A program made the position numbers and the translations under genes. From NCBI GenBank assembly GCA_030686995.1, contig JARVZY010002424.1, positions 496,001 through 560,000 on the forward strand: a stretch of 64,000 nucleotides of DNA, in the 5' to 3' direction. The notes under the pieces are model-generated. The model was not told the origin of the DNA and searched no databases. It was given only the letters and a program-made list of their open reading frames with translations. Of the stretch, positions 10,862 through 22,999 are shown one piece after another (within the stretch, counting starts at the first letter, position 1; each line of letters opens with the position of its first letter). The stretch comes from Artemisia argyi (lineage: Eukaryota; Streptophyta; Magnoliopsida; Asterales; Asteraceae).

Positions 10862-12454
10862 TGATAAGTCCTATATTGTTGAATACTTATCACATGTTTA
10901 TTGCTCATATTACGCATGTTTATGTCTGAATTGATACTTAATTAGCTTAATTTTCTTATTTCAGTGATTATGAAACAATATTGTCAATGTCACGGATTTA
11001 AGGCATGATTTGGAGCTATTTTGTATGCAAGCTGTAAAAGAGCATACGATGTAAGAAACTCAGGCCTTACGCCGTATTGGTACCTGGAAGAATTCACTAA
11101 GTCTTGATGAATGTTGACGAATATGACGCATTTTCTCTAGCAATACGCCGTAATTGGAAGCTCTACAGTCAAAGCCCAAGTCAACTATTGAAGGATTACG
11201 GCGTATGAAACTCTGGCCATATGCCGTAATGAAGATCTTATCCCCCATCCAAGTATTTTGAAGATTTGAAGGTTACGACGTATCTCATATCTAGATTACG
11301 TCGTATTTAGAAGATACGTAGAATATGCTTGGAATATGCTTTGTTCGTCATCATTTAAGATGTTTAGATTACACCGTATTCCCTTATGAATACGCCATAA
11401 TCTCGCCCTAACAGAAGACTATAAATACAAGCCCTAAACGGGAGTTTTTGATATCTTTCATTCACCACACTCAATCACAGCCGAATTTCACCATTCCAAG
11501 ACCCCAAGATCTGTCCCAACAGCTATGATAACAAGGAGAGAAGGTCTCGTATCATCACATTAGGCTTAATCATTCGGTTTGCATATAAATTTCATCATGA
11601 TTTGTGTATCGTTTGAATTATCCATTTGTGCTTTTACATATATTATTGGCTAACACCCTTGGGTGTTAGTCATGTTTATGAATATTCTATGATAGTTATT
11701 TCCGTTTGCTTAGATCTAATGTCTTATATTGCTTAGTTTATGTGTTTGTCATTTCAATGCTCGTTTATTTGTTTACATTGTTTAAGTATACTATCACATG
11801 GACCATATGGGTATTAGATGTATATTATGAAAACATTTAAGTAGGTGCTTACCTTTCTTGCATGGATCAAATGGGAATGGGTAAGGTATTGCATGGACAA
11901 AATGGATACCAATGATGAATCACATAGATTAAATGACACGACTTAATGCATGCTTGTAGTCTGATAGGTACATCGACCGAATGACCTAGGAGATTACATG
12001 TATAGTTACTAGATTCACGGATCAAATGGACTAGTTTAGATTAGATATGAGTGTGGGGATTATGATCATGCAGATATTCCCACATATCCTGATGTCACTA
12101 GTTCTTGACTAATAGATCATTGCACTAACAAACGGATAACTAGAATGGAATAGGATTAACATGGCTAGCATTTCCTTCTCTTAATTGATCACAAACGTAG
12201 TATAATTTAGATTAGTTTACATTTCATGTTTTTAGTAGTTATAATAATCAAATCAATTAAAACACCCTTTTTAACTTGTAAAATAAACTAGATAGGACCT
12301 AGGTGTACTATTACTGATATCGACCTCGTACTTACCCCACTGGCTACACCTGATCGGGTACACTGCCCGTGAAAGTGTGTCTTTAAGGTATAAGCCCGGC
12401 TAATAATAAATTTAAAACTTGAATCTAAAAATACCTACAATGGAACACACATCA
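10862..12454 (+). mobile_element. Solo LTR, gypsy-type, TACGGCGTA family
   Basis: Ends TGATAAGTCC... and ...ACACATCA, 1593 bp, with perfect 5-bp duplication AAATG (10857-10861 and 12455-12459). Between 11067 and 11400 the motif TACG(G/C)CGTA and decayed forms recur about eight times, followed by a TATA box (CTATAAATAC near 11411). It has the same layout as the TGACGGCGTCA LTRs but a different core motif. No internal region is present. Orientation is taken from the TATA box. Confidence 0.82.
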
Positions 12455-13962
12455 AAATGAAAAGCTGAAAGCCTTAATAAAGTTATTTATGGCAATGTCT
12501 TTACTACACGCAGTTATCTAAGACAATGTCTTTACTTCGCGGCTGGAAGAAAGTCACACCAATTATCTATGGCAACTACTTATTTTTGTGGTTTCATGGC
12601 TAGAAACTCTTTGAAAATTTGATTTCATGAGTTGAAACTTATGAATCTAAATAAAGAAATTATTTGAAGAGTTACTTATATACACTCCACCCTATTTTCC
12701 TCTCTCTATAATAAGTACCTTCATTAGACACACACAAAAGGCCTAATGACTTCTTGTAGGATCTAAAATATTGTTAATTTATGTGGTTCGGGAGGTCGGG
12801 AAAACTTGAAATAAAGGAAAGACATTGTATTTATTAGGTTAAAGAATGGGAAGATGTGTGTGTTTGTAGATAGAGAAAGAATAAAACACACATACCTTGT
12901 GTAAATATACAATGAACTTTCACCCTCCTAGTTGTGACATGAAGCATTAACTAGAAACACTTTATCATAAATCATATCAGCCAGTGAGAAGATGTCGATA
13001 TACCCAATCCACTAACAATACCATTTAAAATGTCTAACTCTTTGCCAACCTCCGTATAAAAAACCAAAGGCTATCCATACTAACCACATGTGAAGATAAC
13101 CCAATATGACGAACTTGAGAATGAAGTAAAATCCCCTAGACTTGTAACTTAAGCTTGTACTATCATGTGACTAAGAACGGTTTACCCTATACCCCACAAC
13201 AAAAGTATTAGAAGCACAATTCCTCTTGACATATCCTCAACTGAGTGAAACACTAAGCACTACAACGTAACTCCTTAAAGAGATAGTTGTAACATGTGAA
13301 CACAACAAGGTAACCTCTTAAAAAAATACAACTAGATAGCCAAGTCTTCACTATGAATTACGGTTCAAACAAGTCATCTTTGTGAGAGTGGTGAAACAAC
13401 TAGAAAAGAGAAAGAAGGTACGAAAATGGAATACGTACACGCATCCATAAAACTTCACTTCAAACCCAGATAAGTAATAAACAATAATCCTCGTAGTCAC
13501 AGTTGATATGCATTGCAAACCCTATCCGTGGATATTCAATCCCGTGAAAATTTGTACGACGAAAATACCACTCGTTTTGCCAAATGATTATCAAAATTAA
13601 CACACTGGATTAAAAATACATTGGAAAATAAATTCATTTCAGCCCACTTAATATATGATATATATTTTGGATCCAATAATCATTCAAGCCTAGTTCAATA
13701 CTTTCGTGTGATATATCATTTTAGTCCAAAAATTCGATCCAGTCCAAAAGAGATAGCAAAAACCAATCGGGTCCATATCCGGATACAATCCAACACATAC
13801 AAATGAAATAAGCTAATTACACGCTATCATGTTACTTTAACCCTAAACCCACACTTTCTAAAACATAACACCTCTTTTACCATATCCTCTCACCTACATT
13901 TCTTCCCCACACCCATTCAAACTCATCTCACAACTCAGTCATCAATCATCATACTTGGTTCT

Positions 13963-14143
13963 TATATAAAACTGAATAAGAAACCCTACGAATCAAAGAA
14001 CACACATTCAAGCACAACCGTACTAGATGTCTTCGTTTTTGCACAGTCCGAATCAAGAAAGCATAAGTATGTCTTCAAGATCCTTTGGAGGGTCTCTGTT
14101 AAGTTCTACTTGTGTTATTGTTCTTGTGTTTGTTAGTATTTGA
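13963..14143 (+). other. Possible captured promoter and 38-codon ORF
   Basis: Inside the TRIM-like element a TATA-like TATATAAA (from 13963) is followed about 60 bases later by an ATG at 14027 and a 38-codon frame (MSSFLHSPNQES..., hydrophobic end STCVIVLVFVSI) to TGA at 14141-14143. It runs opposite to the element. It could be the 5' end of a captured host gene or chance; I do not recognise the peptide. Confidence 0.25.
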
Positions 14144-14490
14144 ATCGAAACGGATCTGTGATGAATTATGCGTTATAACATGAAAGGTTTTTATATTTCA
14201 TTAAATAACACAAAGGAAGAAAGTTGAGATCTTGTAATTATTTTTTCATTTTGTTTGATTCTTGGTTTAGAGGACGTGACGAATTAGTTGTTGTAGATTT
14301 TTGTTGTTAACGTGAGAAGGAGATGGGTTTTTAGGTTAGTTATGGATATGGTTTTGTATTGGACTGGTTGTGGCTGTGGTTTAGTGTATATAACAGTCAT
14401 GTCTCCTTGTGATTTTTTCTTTTTCGTTTGGACTTATGATGTGATAACTGAAGTCCATAAAGAGAGTAGTAGTATTTTGGTTTTGGTCAA

Positions 14491-14632
14491 ACTCGAACTT
14501 GAGAAACTTGAAGCTTAAAAACTCGAAGTCCAGAGAAACTCGAAGCCCAAAAAACTCGAAGCTTAAGAAACTCGAAGTCCAGAGTAACTCGAAGCCTAGA
14601 AAAACTCGAAGCTTGAGGCTTTAACTCGAGAA
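14491..14632 (+). repeat. Minisatellite of AAACTCGAAG units
   Basis: AAACTCGAAGCC(C/T)A and AAACTCGAAGTCCAGAG repeat about seven times with length variation. It lies within the TRIM-like element. Confidence 0.7.
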
Positions 14633-15477
14633 ACTCGAATGATCAGGGTTTTTTCTAGAAAGTTGAAAAGCTTCAAAGTTACCAACTGGAAAAATCGCAG
14701 ATATGTACAAACCTAGAAAAACTTGATTAAAATCCCAATTTTCGACCCTTTTTTACCACAAAAATTTCACGGGTTGGTACAAAACAATCACATAAGTCAG
14801 TTTACATACAAAACTGTTATTTAGACGAAAAGGATACAAAAGCATATATGTAAAACTTGTAAAATGAAAACGAGATTAATTTTGACCGTTTTGATACAAA
14901 CAACATGTATAAAACTATTACCATAATAGAGGATTAAAAATTTTTGCCCGGATAACAATATGCTAAAACAGCTTCAAAAAAAGTATACAAACCCACATAA
15001 ATTGACAAAATTAACAATCAAGCTCTGATGCCAATTGTAGGATCTAAAATATTGTTAATTTATGTGGTTCGAAAGGTTAGGGAAGCTTGAAATAAAGGAA
15101 ATACATGATATTTATTAGGTTAAAGAATGGAAAGATGTGTATGTTTCTAGAGAGAGAAAGAAGAAAACACACTCACCTTTGAAAAATATGCAATGAACTT
15201 TCACCCTCCAAGTTGTGACTAGGAGGGGTATTTATACTACTTTACATGTTAAACTATGCCCTATTGTCAAGACAAGTCCCTGCGTATAAGTAAAAGAGTA
15301 AACTAATGCAATTCCTATAAATGGCTTTACTAACACCACCACAGTTTATTCCGCCGCCGCCACACTCATCACCACCACCACCACTGCTAATTGATTCTGC
15401 CACCAACACGACCGGTGTTTCGAGGTAGGTGGTTTCGTTGGTGCTTTGGTAGTTTTAGTGGTGATTTTGTGGCTTTG

Positions 15478-16859
15478 TGATAAGGATTTATTTGGTACCT
15501 TTTTAAGGGGTCATTTAAGGACAAAATCGTATGAATATGATCAAATATTGCCCTAAATCATTTCTTTTTACATTTTAGGTACTTGGGATGAAAAATCAGA
15601 AAATTGGCATGTTTTGGGCTTAAATCAACAAGAAAAATGAAGAAAACGACCAAGTCTCAAAATCTGTCAGGAAAGGGGTCCTGACAACGTCACGCTTTAC
15701 CAAGTGATGCCGTCACTTGTTACTGAAGATGAATTTTTGGTGCAAAATTAACAAGCTACGCCTCAGAAGAAATTGAAGATATTATAACCTGACGCCGTAT
15801 TTTGAAGATGAGAGTCACGTACAAAGTTAACAAGAGACGGCCCTGAAGAATTACAAAGGGACGGCGTCAGATGTCACATGACGGCATTAGAGATCCAAAG
15901 TGACACCATCATAACGGCGACTTGCACAAGATGAAATCCTAATGACGGCGAGCTGACGGTGTCACAACCTATAAGGTGACGCCGTCAGAGTTGTAAAACT
16001 ATATATACTTTCGTATCTTTTTAATAGTTTTACAGCCCCCAAAACACATGTTTCATTGAAGATAAATATCCTTTTAATCATTCAATATGTCTATGTGTTG
16101 TTTGATTACTTATTTCTCTTTTCTTCACTTTAACATGCTACCTTAACTTAATTAGTGTTTGCTTAAATCTAATAAAACCTAGTCATTGAATATATATTTG
16201 TCATCTCTTGTTTAACTGATTGCCTCGCATTAGCATAAGAAAACTGGCTAGTTTCTTATATGTGTTAGCTTGAATGTCTTATAAAACACAACCATATAGT
16301 GCACTATTAGTTTTTCTTGTTATATTTATTGCATGAATTACGGATTGTAAATCCTAGAAAACTTAATAGACTTTAAGGATTTTAGGGGAGACTAATGTTC
16401 ATAGTGTTAGGGACTTCGGCACCTCCCCACGACCAATATTAAGGAATACAACACTTCAATTAAAACAAGGACGTGACAAATAGATAAATGAGTAGGAGAT
16501 AACTAGGGAGTAAGGATATCTAAGTGAACACGTTTTCCATATCATACGAGTTACCACCAATTTACTTTTCTTGTTATTAGTTTAATTTAGTTTTATTATT
16601 AGTTTTGGTTTAGTTAGCTAGTAGCTAAACCACTCATTCTTCAAACCCGAGATTTTTACTTGCTTTCTAAAAAACATAAAAACAAAACTAACAAAAACAA
16701 AAAACAAAAAAAGGTCTTTTCATACATTTTTACCTAATGACACTATTCCCTAAGAGAACAATCAATCCCCCGAGTCTTACCTATACTACACTATAGCGAT
16801 TAGGTAAACTGTCTAGGAGGATTGTAAAACTTCTTGTGAACGTTACAACTACCGCATCA
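15478..16859 (+). mobile_element. Solo LTR, gypsy-type, diverged TGACGGCGTCA family
   Basis: Starts TGATAAGGATTT and ends TACCGCATCA, 1382 bp. Flanks CTTTG (15473-15477) and CTTGG (16860-16864) differ by one base. Landmarks shared with 53885-55293 include GGTCATTTAAG, ATCAAATATTGCCCTAAATC, decayed TGACG..CGTCA motifs (15683-15990), TATATATACTTT, and the CACTATT.CCTAAG segment near the end. Greater divergence implies an older insertion. Confidence 0.78.
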
Positions 16860-17232
16860 CTTGGTTATTTTGGTGGTACTGAGTTTCTCGTGTGTGGCTT
16901 TTGACCAGATCTGTCCGGATCTAAGTGGACCTAAACGTTGTTTCCAGATACTGTGAGTTTGGCATTCCTTAAGATTTTTACTCTATTTTCAAGAGTGTCT
17001 TTTCATGATAAAAGTTTTTATAAGATGTTTTGTGATCTTTGCAAATTATATTTGTTAGGTTTGAAAGAATATGTGATTCTTCACGGTCTGTGAAGATTTT
17101 ATAGTTAAAGAATATTCGTACTTTGGATTTGATGTGTGCCAGTCACTCCCCAATTAAAATAGGCGGGATGTTTCAAAATGATGAAACATAAGTATATCGA
17201 GATGGAAAAAAGATACTCCGTATATCATTTCT

Positions 17233-17330
17233 GAAATCAATATAAAATAAAATTTGTTTATTTTAGAAATGAAGTCTCTTTTATTGCAAGAAATCAATAT
17301 AAAATAAAATTTGTTTATTTTAGAAATGAA
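17233..17330. repeat. 41-bp direct repeat
   Basis: The same 41 bases, from GAAATCAATATAAAATAAAA to TTTTAGAAATGAA, occur at 17233-17273 and 17290-17330. The second copy ends in the target duplication of the adjacent MITE. Confidence 0.75.
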
Positions 17331-17687
17331 AAACTTGGGATCAAATGAGAATGATGAAAAATAACTATAACTACATATTAGAGATGCATCGACTTGAATT
17401 AGATGCACCCTAATATATTTTCTAGCTAAAAATTAGATGCATATACAGATATTAGATGCATTTTAGCAAGTTAGGAAAAACCTATGTATTTTTCGTCCAC
17501 TGCGGGTCAAATTTGTTGCAAGTACTACTTTGCATCGTTTTCACTTCAAAATTACTTTTGAAACTAATTGGGATGCATCTAAATGAATTGAGATGCATCT
17601 AATTTAAGTCGATGCATCTCATATATGTAGTTATAATTATTTCTCATCCTTCTCATTATAAGTTTTCTTCTCACTGGATCCTTACCC
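17331..17687. mobile_element. 357-bp Mutator-type MITE
   Basis: Long inverted repeats of about 75-90 bp (GGATCAAATGAG... with ...CTCACTGGATCCTTACCC, including GAGATGCATCGACTT and its complement), flanked by a 9-bp duplication AGAAATGAA (17322-17330 and 17688-17696). Nine-base duplications with long inverted ends indicate the MULE superfamily. Confidence 0.78.
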
Positions 17688-17844
17688 AGAAATGAAGCCT
17701 CTTTATTGCAAGAGTAACTTACATGACAATTCATTTATAACTAAAATAAAAATTGGAAATCAAGACATTTATTAGAGTAGTGTATAATGGGTGTTTATCT
17801 GGGTGCTTCAAGTATGTTAATAAAAGTTATCCGCTACCTTAATA

Positions 17845-18329
17845 CTCCCTCCGTCCCATAATAATTTTTGACTTTTTGTAGTCTTTATTTTTCAACTTTA
17901 ACTTTAAATATTTTTGTTTGTGTTATATAATTGTTGATAAAAATTATACCAATGAAAAAACATTTAAAACGCAATTCATTTATATATTTTATATCAAATA
18001 TTATACCACACAAACAAAAATATTTAATGTCAAAGTTAAATAAGAAAGATCACAAAAAGTTGAACTGGTAATTGCTCAGTTTGCTTTTATGCTCTTTTGC
18101 TTTTCTTTATTTTGCTTTCTATTTTTCTTTTTCTTTACATCGAGCACACTTTGCACACACTTGCCGGAGGTCTTTCTGGAAGCAGTCTCTCTACCTTCAG
18201 GGTACCCTGGGGTAGGGGTAGGATCTGTCTACATCCCACCTCCCCCATACCCCGCCTTGGCGGGATTGGGTATGTTTGTTGTTGTTGTTGTACAAAAAGT
18301 TGAACTGGACAATTAATTTGGGTCGGAGG
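17845..18329. mobile_element. Stowaway-type MITE split by a SINE
   Basis: Left end CTCCCTCCGTCCCATAAT and right end complementary to it in part (TTTGGGTCGGAGG), between TA dinucleotides (17843-17844, 18330-18331). These ends are typical of plant Tc1/mariner Stowaway elements. A SINE at 18069-18291 splits it. Confidence 0.7.
18069..18291 (+). mobile_element. SINE with (TTG)n tail
   Basis: Flanked by a perfect 17-bp target duplication ACAAAAAGTTGAACTGG (18052-18068 and 18292-18308). The 3' part (TACCTTCAGGGTACC..., CATCCCACCTCCCCCATACCC, GGATTGGGTATG, then GTTGTTGTTG) is the tail of TS-type plant SINEs. The 5' pol III promoter boxes are not obvious and the first 80 bases are T-rich, so it may be 5' altered. 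Confidence 0.75.
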
Positions 18330-18451
18330 TATCATGAGTGTCTTCATGTTCTTCGTATTCGTGTTTGATCATTTTATTTGATTATATAGTTTGTTTCATT
18401 TTCTTCGTATATAAGCGAAGAATTTTAGTTCTTTCTTAGCGTTTATGTATT

Positions 18452-18612
18452 TACTAAACGAGTACATGTGCATAGCAACGAGATTTTATAGTGGCATATA
18501 GCCAACTGATATTTTGGTTACACAAAAGGTTACACGATACAGTTAACCAAAATATCATTTTAATTGTATATCGTTATAAAATTATGTTGCTATGCACGGA
18601 TACTCGTCTAAT
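18452..18612. mobile_element. Foldback element with Helitron-like ends
   Basis: ACTAAACGAGTACATGTGCATAGCAACGAG near 18452 is inverted near 18570-18612 (GTTGCTATGCACGGATACTCGTCTAAT), with an inner inverted pair around TTTTGGTTAC/GTAACCAAAAT. Its right end resembles the Helitron-like end at 28512-28576. Confidence 0.45.
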
Positions 18613-18877
18613 CACTCTATTTGAGCATAACAATAAACTTGAATCTTAATTAGGAAGATTTATTTTGTTATCCCTAGTTTGCCCCTAATAAATTGTTAAA
18701 CAAGTTAGTTATCTCTTCCGTTTCTCTCTCGCAAATCGTAACTGTTTTCTTCGGATCTTGGTTTTATGTTATGGTGTCCCATGATCTTTTAATACTTTCA
18801 TATCCTCAAGTAGCACCATTAGTATTCATGGCCTGTCATCTTTTTATAATCTTGAAATTGTATCATTCATGAAATTA

Positions 18878-19187
18878 TCTATATATATCTAAAGATGAGA
18901 ATTTGGGCACTGTAGAATGAATAGTAGCAACAGTGGTTCAAACAGTAACTGGCAAAAATAGTTCTTGAGATGTAACTTTCTTTGCACGTGAGGTCCTTTA
19001 GGACTAAAAATGCAAAATGCACATAATTTTAGGGACTTTTTCCATAAAAAAATTGATATTTCAAAAATTAATTTTCAAAAATAGTCCTTTGGTTTCTTGG
19101 TCTTTTTCAAATTTAGTCCTTAACGACTAACTATCAAAGACGACTTAGCACCGCGTTCCCGCAGCAATGCGCGGGCCTCCCTGCTAG
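18878..19187 (+). mobile_element. Small non-autonomous Helitron
   Basis: Begins TCTATATATATC after an A and ends with hairpin CCCGC-AGCAATGC-GCGGG, eight bases, then CTAG before a T. A|TC start, 3' hairpin and CTAG|T end fit Helitrons. 310 bp, no coding content. Confidence 0.65.
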
Positions 19188-19309
19188 TTTAGTTTAAACA
19201 CTCACAGTCGTGTGGGATCATTTAAATTTTTACTGTGTATATAATATGAGAGACCATCAGTTCAAAGTGGGTGATTATTTATACTACTATATAATGTATT
19301 TGGGACTAT

Positions 19310-19528
19310 TCTATAATTAGAAAGGTTTAAAAATTCAGACTTTTATTTACTAATTATGGAAACAACCACCCCTAACAATCACCCCGAACAATTTATAACC
19401 ACCTCAACAACCACCCCCAACAATTTATAACCACCTCAACAACCACCCCAACAACCACTTTCCACCACCCCACCTCCCTCATCTTCACCTCAATAATCTG
19501 CCCCCGCATCGCGCGTGCACCTTTCTAG
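19310..19528 (+). mobile_element. Second small Helitron-like element
   Basis: The 3' end has an imperfect GC hairpin (CCCGCATCGCGCGTG) followed by CACCTTTCTAG and T. A possible TCTATAATTAG start lies at 19310 but is preceded by T, not A. CCACCCC/AACAACCACC repeats fill the middle. Confidence 0.4.
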
Positions 19529-19937
19529 TAATTACAAAAGGCACAAGAAGCCTAAATAAATTGGTTGGGTATATGAGCAAAAAATACTATGAAAAAAGAT
19601 GTTAACTTGTTGAAAAATATTTATGAAAGGGTAAATGTGAAAAAAGTATTTAAGTTGTTAAGGTCAATGACAAGTGTTCTTATCAAAATGTTAGGTCTGG
19701 CCTCTTAATTAGTTCCATATATCAAAACTCTATTACGAATACGTGTTGAAAACTATTATTGAGAGTTTTACGGACCTATATAATAAATGGCATGCGAGTT
19801 TTGAAATGACTTTAAATTCATCAAGGCCTTAATTACATGCAAAGCAATAACTCATATTTCTTTGCTTATATAGGTAATAATTTCGAATGTTAAGAACTTA
19901 ATTTGCATCAAGTATAACTGAGATTAGTTAATTACAT

Positions 19938-20088
19938 ATAGAGCTTGCATAACAGGTCACACGAACCTGTTAAGACACGAACCTGTTAATGGCAAACACG
20001 AACACGACCTGTTAGCTTATCGTGTCACTTTTCTCAAACACGAACACGACACGAAAATAAACAGGTTAACCTGTTAAGACCTGTTAAC

Positions 20089-20138
<50 letters not shown>

Positions 20139-21088
20139 GTAAAGAGAACCTGTTAACACTTATCATAACCGGGGTCTTTTTTTTGGTAAAGAGAACCTGT
20201 TAACACTTTTTTTGTTAACACTTATAAGAACCTGTTACTCATACATCTTACATTGTTCTTGTACTGAATCACAAAACATTATCACATCACAAAAACGAAT
20301 CCACCATCAAAAACATTATCACATCACCACCGAGAGTCGAACAAATCCAGTAACAACGACAACAAAAACATCAAGAACAACAACAAATCCAGTAAAAATT
20401 ACAACAACCAAAATAAAAATTACAACAATTTCAATATTCACCTCTTATTCTCGATCTTTTCTTCTCGAATAAGTAATAACGAATCAGTAACAACTTCAAC
20501 CAAAATAAAAATTACAACAACAAAAACTTTCACTTCTGATTAGCTTTTCTTCTCGAATCAGTAATAGCGATTACCTTTTCTTCTCGAAATAATGGCGAAA
20601 CTGACAAGCAGTAGCAGATTCGAAATAACAGTAGCAACAACAAGATCGAAATACAGTAGCAACAAGATCTGATAATAATAATAATAATGGAAGAAGAAGA
20701 TATACCTGTAAAGTTCTTTGATTATTCGATTGGGACCATTGGGTTTGGTTGAAGATCCGATAATAATTATAATAATGGAAGAAGAAGCAGTGGATCTGTT
20801 ATTATTATTATTTGTGATATGAGAGAGTGAAGGGGGAGGCGCTTTGTGTTTTTTAGGATATGATAAAAGAGTAGGGTTTTTATTTTTAAGGATTATATTA
20901 TATACTAAGTTACTAACAGGTCACTAACAGGTGTTAACAGGTTTGACCTGTTAAGACACGAAAATTAACAGGTCTTAACAGGTCTGACCTGTTAAGACAC
21001 GAAACCTGTTAAGGTCAAATACGAAACCTGTTAAGAACAGGTCGTGTCGTGTCGTGTTAACAGGTTTCGTGTCAAAATTGTCAGCCCT
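19938..21088. mobile_element. 1.15-kb non-autonomous hAT-like element
   Basis: Perfect 8-bp duplication AATTACAT (19930-19937 and 21089-21096). Ends AGAGCTTGCA and, inverted, AGGGCTGACA are similar to the AGGGCTGAGCA ends at 25506. Both arms are dense in ACAGGT..ACCTGT motifs (CCTGTTAACAGG). The middle (about 20210-20880) is unrelated DNA with a 47-base T run at 20091-20137, and I find no transposase. Confidence 0.65.
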
Positions 21089-21164
21089 AATTACATAGCG
21101 AAGTACTAAAAAACTAATTTTCTATTATTAAATACTCCCTAGTATCTATACTACATACAAAAAG

Positions 21165-22949
21165 TGTCACAACTCGTAATTTTAGGTCATTTTTCCAAAC
21201 CTCGACAATTTACTATTCACAAATTACTATTCATCGATCACTATTCATCATTTTACTATTCATCATTTTTGAGGTCAATTTGACATTCCGAGAAACATTC
21301 AGAAATTTTACTATTCACTTGACACTATTCATTTCCGAGAGGAAGCCACTATTCACGTGCATTACTCATGTCATCGTAAATTTAGTTTACGAGTGTTCAA
21401 ATTCGCGTAACCGTATTGGTTCAGGAGCGAATTCATGCATTATTATCAGGGACATTTCATACGGACTAGAAATAGTCTGCATATCATCATTAGGGCACTT
21501 GCATACTATTCCACTCGTAGGATAACTAAAGTAATACTTTTGGTATAATTAACGATTTACGTATGTTTATTTTAAATAAACGCTAATACGCGAACTATAA
21601 ACGTGACTAACATGTCCGACACTCCCGACTATTATCCCAATATGTTTTTATATTTATTTTAATAATATAAAAATTATAATATTAATTTACCTGGTATTTT
21701 GGAAATTCATTTATTACGTATCGTACATCTAACTTAACAACGACGGTTTTCACAAAAATTAAACGATAATCACCCAAACTCTCCGTACTTGTACCCGACA
21801 TATTTTTACAATTTTTACGACTTTATTATGTCCCGAATAACTTTAATAAAATTTATTTCTAGCAAAACCGGTACCCGATTAAACCTAAAACTAAATAATA
21901 CTACACAATCTTACCACTAACTCCCTAAATAATCACCCAACATCCCCCCCCTTTTTCCCTCCTTTGTGAACCGCCCCCCCCCCCCCCCCCCTCCTAAGCC
22001 ATCTCATGAACTAAACACTCACCAACTCACTTTAATACTTACCAAACAATTGTCCCCTAAGTATATATTACACCTTTTCATCCATTTTATCACTAATAAT
22101 TTTACTAGCTCAAGAAAAACTCTTTCTCTCCTTTTCTCTTATGGTAAGATCGACCTAGGTGATCCAAGAAACAAGAACAACAAATTTTACAAGATCTAGG
22201 TGTAAACTTGTTTATTTAGTCATCCTTGTTGGAGTTTTGAAATAAAAACTCAAGGATTAGTAGGTTTTTATCATCCAAACTCCCTAAACCCTCAAGTAAG
22301 TTAACAAACTCATTTTTATAATTTTTACAAGTTATTACTATGTTTATATATTTTTCTTACAAGAACTCATGCATATAATGATTTATACCACTCTATTTTG
22401 TATATATTTAACTTTTAAGCCCTAGAAAGTGATTTTTGGTTAGATCCTTGTTAGATCCACTTGGTTATGATGTTTAGGAACCCATGACACCCTAAGAAGG
22501 TGTATGGTAGGATTAGACTAGTTTTGTGGTGATTGAAAGTGGTTTGATTGAAGATGGAACTAGATTAGAACCCTAGAAATGATTTTTGAAACAATAGAAA
22601 TACCTACTGTCCCTATTTTCATTTCTTGGGAAAATCAGTAGATGGTGGTTAAGTTTTGACCAAAGATTTAGAAAATACTTTTAAAAACGAAACTTTAGGC
22701 GAAAGAACGGATTAAAACGAGCTTATAACGAAGGAGATATGATTTTTGCAAATTTAACGACGAAAACTATTTTTATAAAAACTGCTTGCTGTTTGGCAGA
22801 TTTCGACGGGTAAAAAGAGGTGTTAAACGTAGCCTAGAGGAGCCGAGTTATCAAAAATATATTAGTATATACAAAAACGAATCCGTGGATATAAAGAACA
22901 AGGAAAACGAGCTTAAAACGACCAAGTTATACCCGTTTTAACATTGTCA

Positions 22950-22999
<50 letters not shown>

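Larger units (their letters stand above)
12755..15219 (-). mobile_element. TRIM-like non-autonomous LTR element
   Basis: Two 184-bp direct repeats (12755-12938 and 15036-15219, about 89% identical by eye) start TGTAGGATC and end GTTGTGAC. Next to the right copy, on the minus strand, is TGGCATCAGAGC (15022-15033), one base from the initiator-Met tRNA primer site TGGTATCAGAGC. So the right repeat is the 5' LTR of a minus-strand element. I see no gag or pol inside. I could not find a matching target duplication, and the outer LTR ends may be longer than the repeats shown. Confidence 0.55.

Noticed and set aside
18089..18347. Frames of 68-75 codons on both strands
   Set aside because: They span the SINE body and its TTG tail.
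20212..20472. 86-codon threonine-rich frame
   Set aside because: Low-complexity ACAACAA repeats inside a hAT-like element.
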